From Epinephelus fuscoguttatus (lineage: Eukaryota > Chordata > Actinopteri > Perciformes > Serranidae), in the NCBI RefSeq assembly GCF_011397635.1, contig NC_064767.1, forward strand, positions 4,481,001-4,545,000: a DNA stretch of 64,000 nt, in the 5' to 3' direction. Below are positions 33,101-64,000 of the stretch, piece by piece (position 1 is the first letter of the stretch; every line of letters starts with the position of its first letter). The notes under the pieces are model-generated. The model made no database searches, was not told the DNA's origin, and was given only the letters and a program-made list of their open reading frames with translations. The position numbers were made by a program, and so were the translations under genes.

Positions 33101-34900
33101 GTCCAAGGTTTTTTACCAACAGGAACAATTTAATACAATGCTAGAGTTTAGTTAGAGGGGTGACACAGGGCTCTGTACTGGTACCTCTGTTGTTTCCCAC
33201 TAAATATGTAACATCACTTAGGCTTTTACCATATAAAATTCAAACTTTAACTCTTTAATAAGTTCTAAATGTTTAAAGAATGCAAAAATGTGTATAACTG
33301 AATATAAAATATGACTGCATCATAGGTCCAGTAAAACTGAATATTATTTTTACAAACCAGCATCGTGCTTCTGTAATTATTTGGAGACTGGTAGCAATAA
33401 AACATTAACATGTTTTACTGTTAATAGCCTCCATGTTCATTTTTCCGTGGGTGAGTTTCTCTGTGATCAGTAAAACATCAGACATAAATCACACCTGAAG
33501 CCAAGGGAGGGTAAGATCAGTATGGTTTAATAATAAGATATCAGTGCAGAAACACAAACTTCTTATTGGGTTAAATTCCCCATATAGTAATAACAATGAT
33601 AACAATATATGATAATAATAAGATCAATATGAATTTTTTAGCATATTAAAAAAATGAAGAATCAGCTAATATAACTGTACTGTATGACATGGACAAAAAC
33701 AGAATACACGTAGCTCAACATGGATCCCATAAGGAAAAACAAAAACCCTGTTGTCACACGAGACACAAGAAAAAATGCTGATATTGTCTTTAAAGAGGAA
33801 GTGCAGTGAATGAATTAACTCCGACGTGTTTTGCCATTTTTTGTTTTTTGGGGGGGGAAACCCTTCAAGCAGCACAGTGTGAGCACTAGGACTGGTGATA
33901 AGCCTTCTGAGGTTTAAATAGAGAAGTGAAGCCCCGCCCATTTTTGGATAGCAGTCTCTCTTCGAGTTATTCTGTCTTTCTAAATAGCTGACGCCTGTTC
34001 CTCTGTTCAGATATAAAACTATACCTCCTAAGAAGCTTTAAGACTCAGAGAGGTGTTGTTTGTGAATGCTAAAAATACAGTAAATGTTTTGTCGTGGTTA
34101 AAATGACTAGCGATACACATTTTAATCAACTTTAGATTGTCTGGCTGAAGCTTCTGCAGCAGAAGCTATCGTAAAATGGGAGCGGGACTTCACCTCTGCC
34201 TAGATTGATTTAAATCAACTTCCATCTGGCCAACTCTGTTCACATACATTAACACAGTTTAGTTCAAATCTCATCAGTTGCTAAAAAGTCCATCTGAGGT
34301 ACTGATCTTCTTCCATGTGCAAGTTTCAGAACATTTATTGTCATCCTAAAACCTCTTTGGTCTCCAAAAAAATAATGAAAATAATAATGACTTAAAACTT
34401 TGAACATGCTTTAAGGTGCTTTTCTGGGAAACCTAATCTAAGTTTGATTTTTATGATTGATTAAAATACAGAGCAAAAATAAATTTTAAGTCTTTAAATA
34501 CTATAAATAATCATTTAAATAGGAATATCTCAATGTGCAGGAAGAACTTCCAATGTTAGCAGTGTTAAAAATGCCCTCTTGTGTCAAGTAACGCTCACAT
34601 ATAAGGAGAGGAAACAAAATTTGGTTTTCAAGTCTTAAAAGAAAGTGCAGAGAGAGGAGGAGTGGCAGCAGAAACAGATGAGGAAGATGTTGATTGGAGG
34701 AGTTGAGAGATATGCGTCAGTGGGCAGGCTGAGCAGGATGTATCTCCCTTTTAATGTCACTCTACTCAACATCTTGTCTTTTCACATCTCTGTAACTGTT
34801 CAAACTGTTTCTGTGCCCACATCCTCTCTCAGGATCGTAACAATCTCCAGTCTGATTAAACCTCGTGGCTTTGCTCAGCTCAGTCGCTAGAGGAAATGTC
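30180..34900. other. no gene; scattered repeat fragments
   Basis: Nothing codes convincingly. Family B fragments are visible near 31680-31850 (GTTTCTGCAAACCATT, GTGGTGGTGGATGGTGTGTT, as in 58925-59197) and 32880-33050 (AAAACCAGGTATTTTAAGAC). The rest is AT-rich intergenic sequence. Confidence 0.4.
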
Positions 34901-34909
34901 GCTAGGAGG

Positions 34910-35200
34910 AAATGTTGGCATTGTACATTTCTGCAAATCAAGAATATGTCACATTTGCTGCTTTTCCTGCCGGGACAGAAGCACAGTAAGTGGTCGTTTC
35001 CAGCGGGGTTTGTGGCACCAAAACTGGTTGTTTTAAGCCAGAACATGATCTTTTCCTAACCTTAATCAATTGTTTTTGTGCCTACACCTTGCCATGTTAA
35101 CAAAGCACTGTTGAAGTGTAAAGTTTCAACGGATCTGCTACGTAACAATGAGCAAATGTAACATACCAGTGGTGTGCAGAAACGTACAAAACCAACATTT
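34910..35200. mobile_element. foldback MITE family B, short full copy
   Basis: The left arm is AAATGTTGGCATTGTACATT followed by TCTGCAAATCAAG; the right arm is GTGCAGAAACGTACAAAACC followed by AACATTT. The arms are inverted and about 45 bp. The interior includes CCAAAACTGGTTGTTTTAAG. Confidence 0.6.
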
Positions 35201-36035
35201 TTCTCTGTTGATTGGGTTGCTTAGCTGGTTTGTTTGTAGTTAACATTTAATCTCTTTAAAATCTGGGTTTTATTTTCATACATTTGGACAGTATTATCAT
35301 CACTTATAACATTTTGGTTACCAATTTTGCTACCAGACAGCTTTGCACCATCCTTTCACTTCTGATACTGGGATTTATTTAAACAGCAGATTTGGTTCTC
35401 ACCCTTCGAAACATCTGAATTATCATGTGCTCCAATGAACTCCATTCCTGTGCTCTCAGTAACTGAGTAGGAACTAATGGCCAAATTTTAAAGCTTCTGT
35501 GCACATGTTTTTAAGGCAGGCCATGCAGCATGTTGAGCCACTATTTATCGAACTAAAACTCAGGCGAATTTGCTTCGTGCGTCTGCAAAAGCAAGGCACT
35601 AACTCTGAGGGACACTGCTGTCCCCTCTGACCCGCACAGGAGAACTTTCACTGTCCAGTCAGATCTTTTTCAGCTAAACCTAAAACACCTACAAGCAGCT
35701 TCATCGACAGACAGTCAGGTCATGTGATGAGCTGGGAAATCCACATCCTTAAAAACCTTTTAATAATTTTGACTCGTCATCACCAGGGGGTCTACAGTGG
35801 GTTCTACTTTAATCTAAAAGGTTTCTATTTTATATTTCCTGACTAGGCTGCTGTTCTGTCTGGATCTAAATGATCGATCAGAGGAGGCTACGAAGGAGCT
35901 GTTGGCTACAGACTCTGAGGGGTTGTTGTGAAAATCATCCCAACTGTGACACTGACTACAAAAGGCAAGTGGACCCAACAAATGCAAAGCTTCTACTGTA
36001 GTTTCACATTAATATCAGGCTCTGCCAGCTGGTTG

Positions 36036-36664
36036 TTAAAGGGATAGTTCAGATTTGTTGAAGTGAGGTTGTACGGGGTACTTTTCCATAGAGAGTATAT
36101 TACAAACAGTAGAAGGGGTTTAGCCACTCAAAAAAGTTCCATCTAAATAATCAGCATCAGGTTAAGTGTATGCTTTCTTGAGAGTATTCTCACTGCTTCA
36201 CCCTAATGTCAGACAGTGATTTTCAACTGGAAAATGAAGCCGTAATGAAGCTGTCTTCAAAGCCAGACTCCATTGAGAAAAACTGTGATTTAACATCGCT
36301 GCACACAGGAGCTGCTGGTCTACTGCTGCCTCCATCAGTTAGCTTGTATGTGTTATTGTGTGAATTTGGCATTTGACATGGTTAGTTTGGACTCACAAAG
36401 AGGTTGGTGGCTTTAACCAGAGCAAAGATGGGGAACTGAAGCCGTTGACAGCACCTCTGTTGAAACAAGCAGTGAAAACACTCTCAATATAGTGGACACT
36501 TAACTGACATTGATGTTTTTCTTTTTAGGTGGCTATAATATGTTTTGTTGCAGGCCCCTGCACAACTAAGAGCGTGCTAACTGATATCTACTGTGTGTAA
36601 TACACTGACTATGGATAAGCGCCCCACAGAACCCCATTTGAAAAAATCTGAACTATCCCTTTAA
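36036..36664. mobile_element. TTAA-flanked MITE (piggyBac-like), copy 1
   Basis: The element 36040-36660 has inverted ends AGGGATAGTTCAGATTTG and AAAATCTGAACTATCCCT, and both sides are flanked by TTAA (36036-36039 and 36661-36664). TTAA duplication is the piggyBac signature; the assignment to that superfamily is inference. It has no coding capacity. Confidence 0.6.
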
Positions 36665-36704
36665 ATGACAAATGCTGAGAGACACAGTTAAGGTGTTAAA
36701 ATCC

Positions 36705-39700
36705 AATGTCAAGTTAGGGTTTTATTCAGTAACAGCCCCCAGAGTTCAGAGGAAGTCATCTACAGGGTCGCAGGAAACACACTGTGCACTTGAAGGGCAA
36801 ACTCAGTATGTGATGAGACAACCGTAAGACACATTTATACGGATTAAAAGAAACTTTAAAGAAACTTTCAGCACAACATAAAACAGAGAACATCAAAATA
36901 TAGTGTTAGTGGATCCAAGAGATGTAATACAGGTTCTAAAAATGACACATACATGGTCTATAAAGCACCATTGCTTTTATATATGCAACTTGAAAACTAT
37001 GTGATTAATTATGTGGCAACTTCACCTTCTTTACAATATTCAAAATGCTACATATCTGAAAAGTGAAACTGATATTCATCTTTAATCTGAACTCTTTTTT
37101 TTTTCCTGTTATCTTTTAGTTTTAAAGCAAGAACAAAAACAGTACTGCCCAGCCAAAAGATTCAATAGATATTTTAGGGATATTTAAGAATAAAACTCTG
37201 GAGGAAAAAAAATAACAGAACAAAATGCCACAACACAGAAACAGCACGAGAGGAAACAGCACTGCGAGAGATCTGATCCATCTGCATCTACAGGCGTAGA
37301 TAAGGACAAAGTACCAGAACACATAAACACTAAAAACACTATCTTCAACATTAGTTTTGTCTTTTTAAATACGTAACGTAGATGTGACAAAGCTCTATAA
37401 TTCATACTCTTAAAGTGGTCACCACACGAAGACGATTACCTCAAAAAAATAGTGAGAATAAGAAAAATACTTTGAGTACAGGAAAGGAGAGGAAAGCTTG
37501 TTTTTATACAACGCATTCTGTCGATGTGATCACTGACATCAGTTGGGTGAAAACTACAGTCTACATGTTGAAAATAAGAACTCTGACCTGGCTCCTAGTT
37601 CATTGTGTATTAGGTCGACTAATAATATTCTGTATCAAAGCTTTCTAATATGGGCAGCCGCTCCGTGTCAACACTTACAAGAAAAACTGGCCTCGTCCTA
37701 ATCATGAAGAATAACACGTACACTCCACTTCCAAGTCACATCGTGTGAAGTGTGTAAGCCTACAATATGTAAGTCAGATCATTTGTACAAGCTATCAGTT
37801 TGATGATGAGGCGAGCTATGTTGCTGGCTATAACGAGCTTAATGAAATAATTGCACAATAAGAAAAACCCTGTCATCACTTGGCGCTAGAGACCGAGAAA
37901 GCGTGAGAGGAACAAGTTTAGATAAATCAGATTTAAGGAGAGAAAATAGACAAAAAAAGGAAAAACAAAACTTAACAATATTCAACTTACAGTAGACTAC
38001 ATGTATTGCAATATATGTTTATTAGTGTGTCTGTGAGCTAGACACAAAAAATGAGAGTCTTGTAGGTAGAGTAAGAAGAACATAAAAAATAAATGAGAAA
38101 CAAAGCTGATATTGTAAAGTATCCCGTCGATTTGGATTAAATAACGTGGGGAGATCTGAAGAAAGCTAAAATGTCTCATAACAGAAAAAAAAGACAAATT
38201 ATAAGAACTAAAATAAAATGCATTAATTTTGACCCAAACTGAAGTAATGCTGCTGTGCACCAGTTGTGAGAATGAACAAACAGAGCAGGTGAGGATGTCA
38301 TAGTGACTCAGATGGGATGGATTCAGGCAGAGAGGCAGGTAGATGATTGTAGAGGTGTGTCTGTCTGTATATGTGGAGAAGGCTCCAGCAGAGTTGGGTA
38401 TCATTTGTATTCTGATTCTGCTTATTAATGCAAATTCTCAGGTGTTTTTGAGAATGAACTGAAAGAAAAACACCTATCTTAAGATGACTCTCCGTTATAA
38501 TTAAGTGTTTTATGATTTAAAAAAAGAAATACTGTCTATGCGGTACAACAACACAGGCTGCTGTAAGTATTAAAAGATAACCCCGGAGTAGGGGGAGGAG
38601 GGTAGCCTGAAATTCTGATGAAAAAAAACTCAGAATTTCTGAGATTATTGTCAAAAATTGATTCTATTAAATTCTGAAATCATAAAGTCATAAATTTGTG
38701 AATTACATTTTTCAGCAATGAACCACATCATTGCACTTTGCAGGGTTGGATCAACAGCACCTTTTTTTTTTTTAAGACCAAGAACATATTTATTAGTGTA
38801 AGATATTTATCGAGCGTATATATGGCTGGTTACACCCCCCCCCATGACACCGACAGGTTTCAGGTTGCTATAGCAATTAGCTTAGCATGAGACTCACATT
38901 ATTCTGCTCAGCTAACAGATATTTTGGCACTATTGAAACATGTGTCGATGCATTATTTGCTCGGTCACATACAAACAGGCAACGAGGTTGAACAGCCAGG
39001 CGTTCCTGCTTTGAAACACCAGAGTCAAGTGAACTGCAAGACACAAACAAAATACATTTGTTAAAACATCACATGGCTGTTCATGCAACTTGTGTATTAC
39101 TATATTCAAATCTGAGCCGCAATCAGCCATTTACGTCCAGTCGTTTCTATTTATTATTAACTAGAGATTTTGTGAATTTAAATAAGAGAATTTCTGAGTT
39201 TTTTCTTACAAATTTATGACTTTTTAACCTCAGATTATATATTTAATTTTTTTAATTGTAAATTTACGACTTTAAAGCCGTATTTACTGAAACTGTCTAT
39301 GTCCTGACAGTAGTACTTGAGACGGATAATGGAGGGATAAAACATGTTTTTCTAGCTCCTCCTGCTGCTCCTAATGGCATTTGCTAGAATCCAGTGCACC
39401 TGAATGACGACAACCAATCAGAGCCAGGTGGAGTCCCTAATGCAGTGTCAATCGTTGCTCGTGCAAACGCTCAAAGCCAACAACAACGTACACGACAAAG
39501 ACAAGAAAACAGAAGACGATGCGTGAAAAGCTTGCTTTCACTTTCACAAGTCCTCTTTTGTCTTCTTGTCTGTGTTATGTACGCTGTTTTTGGCTTTGAG
39601 CGTTTGCATGAGCTGTAACTGACACTGCATTAGGGACTCCACCTGGCTCTGACTGGGTGTTAGGAGACTTTCTGTCTTACGTACTACTGTCAAGATATAG

Positions 39701-41021
39701 TAACTGTTTGAGCAAATATGGCACATGTAGCTTTAATTTTGAAATTATCACATTTCTATTATTACCCTAATACACTGTCATAATATTGCCATTTACAGAT
39801 TAGATGTCCTAAGCTAGCATTATGTGATTTGGGAGCGGTGTCTTTTAAGTCGTCTTTTTTTTGGGGGGGGGATTCAACAAGCAGAATCAAAGAGCATGCT
39901 TTGTAAAGAATTCTTGGTTCAGAACCAGTTCATGATACCCAACTTTTGCTTGAGGCTTAGACTGGGACTAGGAAAGTGGGCTGGGTCTAATTGCTGGTCA
40001 GATACACAAAGTGAAAGAACACAGTGTCTAGGTAGATAGTACTTCTCCTCGGAGCCAAATGATTTAGCTAATAAAGAGAAGGTAGGTCTGGGAACTGAGC
40101 TGCATAGAGTTCATATCAGGGTGTAGGTCTGTGGCAGAGACCGGGCCTGGATAAGACACAGGTTGTAGGATTGGATCCCATGCCACTAATGCCCCTTTTA
40201 CCAAAGGCCCGGGAACACAGAGCATTTACACCAAACCCAGTGCTCTGCAATAAATCAGGGTGTGTTTTTGACAGTGTTGCATCATTTTTACTCATTTAAT
40301 TGTCCCCCGTTGACCTTTTTTTTCCTCGGAGTGACCCATGTTATATATGTGTGGTCGGCTCAATGCAGGGTTGTACACTGTTGTTCGACCTGCATCTCAT
40401 TTGAGTTGAGCGGAAAAAGGGGTTTAAATGGCTTGACCCTGATATCTCAGCAACAGAATGTGGTCATGAATACCAATCCCCATAGGTAGCTTAGCCTCAG
40501 GGCTCTCAGGAGGCCCAGAGGTACGAAGGTAAAGAAAGGCTTAAAGTTACAATCTCGAAGATCTTCATTGCGTTGTCTTTGGTGGCACCCATGGTGATAG
40601 GCAGTAACTGCAGTGTGTTTGTTGGCAGACTCAGGCTTGAAACCAGGCTGGTGAATTATTCTATATCAGCTCGTTTTGTGAGCTCTGCAGCTGGTGAGAT
40701 GAAAGGGTTACCACAGCCGAGACGGTGTGTGTTTTTATGTTTCTGAGTATTTGTGAGTGGATTATTAATGACTATGTGCGGCTTGTGAATTCTTCTGGGA
40801 ATGTTGCCACATACACCCTGTTTGTAATACTGCAAAAGCAAGGGCTTTCATCATTGGGCCACAGGCTCAGTCACCACCACCTCATTCAGCGACAGATAGT
40901 GACCTAACAGACACTTATTGAAATGAAAATCTTCGAGAGTACTACTTTATGTCTCAGGCTGCAGGTTGAGGCTTAGGGTTGGGATTAAGTCCGGTTCAAT
41001 GGCAGATTTGAGTCTGGGGCT
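36705..41021 (-). other. epas1: putative epas1 3' UTR and downstream region
   Basis: Downstream of the epas1 stop there is no other gene until the TTAA MITE. A minus-strand AATAAA (plus TTTATT at 36721-36726) could end a long 3' UTR near 36705; an alternative ATTAAA near 40296 would give a UTR of about 750 nt. The sequence does not decide which is used. A foldback MITE at 39304-39694 would lie inside the longer form. Confidence 0.3.
39304..39694. mobile_element. palindromic foldback MITE
   Basis: Outer ends are CTGACAGTAGTACTTGAGAC and, inverted, GTCTTACGTACTACTGTCAAG. The inner arms contain CAGAGCCAGGTGGAGTCCCT and TGCAGTGTCA, with matching complements around 39600-39660 (TGACACTGCATTAGGGACTC). 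Nearly the whole 390 bp can fold on itself. Confidence 0.65.
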
Positions 41022-63178
<22,157 letters not shown>

Positions 63179-63410
63179 CTGAAAAGACAATATTAGGTTC
63201 AGTTGTAGGTTGAGTTGTAACATCCCAAATGTGGGCTCTGAGATAGAAGAGTTGAACTCATTTTGACAAAGTATTAAAGTTAATAAAATTATGTTAAACT
63301 TTCAAGAGTGAAACTGCGCTTCATCACATGTAATGCAGGACAAATTAAAAGGCATGTTTTTTCTAGTGTCAGTGCTTCAACAATCAACATATCTGTAACA
63401 CTTGAAGGAA

Positions 63411-63905
63411 CAGTGTGTTAGATTCAGGGGGTTTAGTGACATCTAGTGGTGAGGATTGCAGATTGCAACCAGCTGAAACTTCTCCTGGTTCTAATTCCTT
63501 CAGTGTTTGGGAGGTTTTTACCCCAAAACCTGTTTCCCCCCGGCAATATTTTTGCAAGCGCACCGTTGCTGGCACCGCCCAGAAAGATTGTGATTGGTTG
63601 AAAGAAATAAAAAAAGCCGGAGCGTTTTTTTCTCCAATGTTAAAGTGAGAGTCGGCCCAGCCAGACCTTTCTTTTCTTGAGAAAGGTCTGGTGAGCGAGA
63701 CTACTCCTCACCTAAACAAATTGACCCAATGAGCTAAACTGTTAAAAAAAACATCAGTGTTTTTATGATGCTCTCGTCACAGAGGGGCTCTTAACTACAG
63801 TGGCCGACACAAAAATGCAAAAGGACCTATCTAGAGCCAGAGTTTAGTGTGTCTGTTCTGGACTACTGTAGAAACATGGTGGTGCAACTCATCTCCACAG
63901 ATAAG
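63411..63905. repeat. repeat related to 41318-41973
   Basis: It starts CAGTGTGTTAGATTCAGGGG and includes TGGACTACTGTAGAAACATG, phrases shared with the two other intronic copies. It lies in the epas1 intron upstream of exon 5-equivalent. The rest of the window to 64000 shows no further exon. Confidence 0.4.
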
Positions 63906-64000
63906 GACCTGTCTTTAAAACTTTCATTTCTATGACACACATGAAACCTTTAATGCTCTTATCTTTTCAGTCACAGCAAAAAACAACAATGAACGTGTTA

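Noticed and set aside
63180-64000. Search for a further upstream epas1 exon (late PAS-A, HPCDHEE-type motif)
   Set aside because: No frame on the minus strand resembles it; the interval holds a repeat, so the next exon must lie beyond the window.

Overview
The window is vertebrate nuclear DNA and almost certainly from a ray-finned (teleost) fish. Protein-coding exons are short, are split by GT-AG introns, and lie in AT-rich DNA crowded with teleost-type repeats: Tc1/Sleeping Beauty-like elements, hAT-like and PIF/Harbinger-like MITEs, a tRNA-headed SINE, LINE tails and CA/TA microsatellites. No bacterial-style gene organisation, CRISPR array or tRNA gene was seen. Most long open frames here are chance or repeat-derived; the real exons were located from reading frame plus splice signals.

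Region 1 (1-16000). A very small plus-strand gene (coding 4982-5690, three coding exons plus a likely non-coding first exon) encodes a 70-residue secreted peptide with no cysteines that I cannot name. A minus-strand two-exon gene (coding 12186 down to 9254) encodes a 320-residue acidic, then Pro/Gln/Tyr/Cys-rich protein that I also cannot name. Around them are a hAT-like MITE, a decayed LINE reverse-transcriptase fragment, a PIF/Harbinger-like MITE, a SINE and several foldback repeats.

Region 2 (16000-36700). I find no convincing host gene. The stretch is a repeat graveyard: a Penelope-like C-terminal fragment fused to a LINE tail, two more PIF/Harbinger-like MITEs each with an open Myb/SANT-like frame, a hAT element with an 8-bp target duplication nested in another hAT-like MITE, a perfect 32-bp-arm hairpin, foldback MITEs and a TTAA-flanked MITE.

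Region 3 (36700-63200, minus strand). This is the 3' three quarters of epas1 (HIF-2alpha): twelve coding exons (equivalent to exons 5-16 of the human gene) give 716 complete codons from the late PAS-A domain to the stop. PAS-B, both oxygen-dependent degradation prolines (LAQLAP and LETLAP) and the C-terminal FIH asparagine are all present. The bHLH exons lie beyond the right edge. The introns hold a 24/22-bp minisatellite split by a Tc1 element that is itself split by a second, Sleeping Beauty-type Tc1 element; two copies of a tandem repeat carrying palindromic estrogen-response-element sequences; and a TTAA-flanked MITE encoding a broken P2X7-like cytoplasmic domain. EPAS1 is an oxygen-regulated transcription factor. 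Nothing in the sequence shows that the two small genes act with it.
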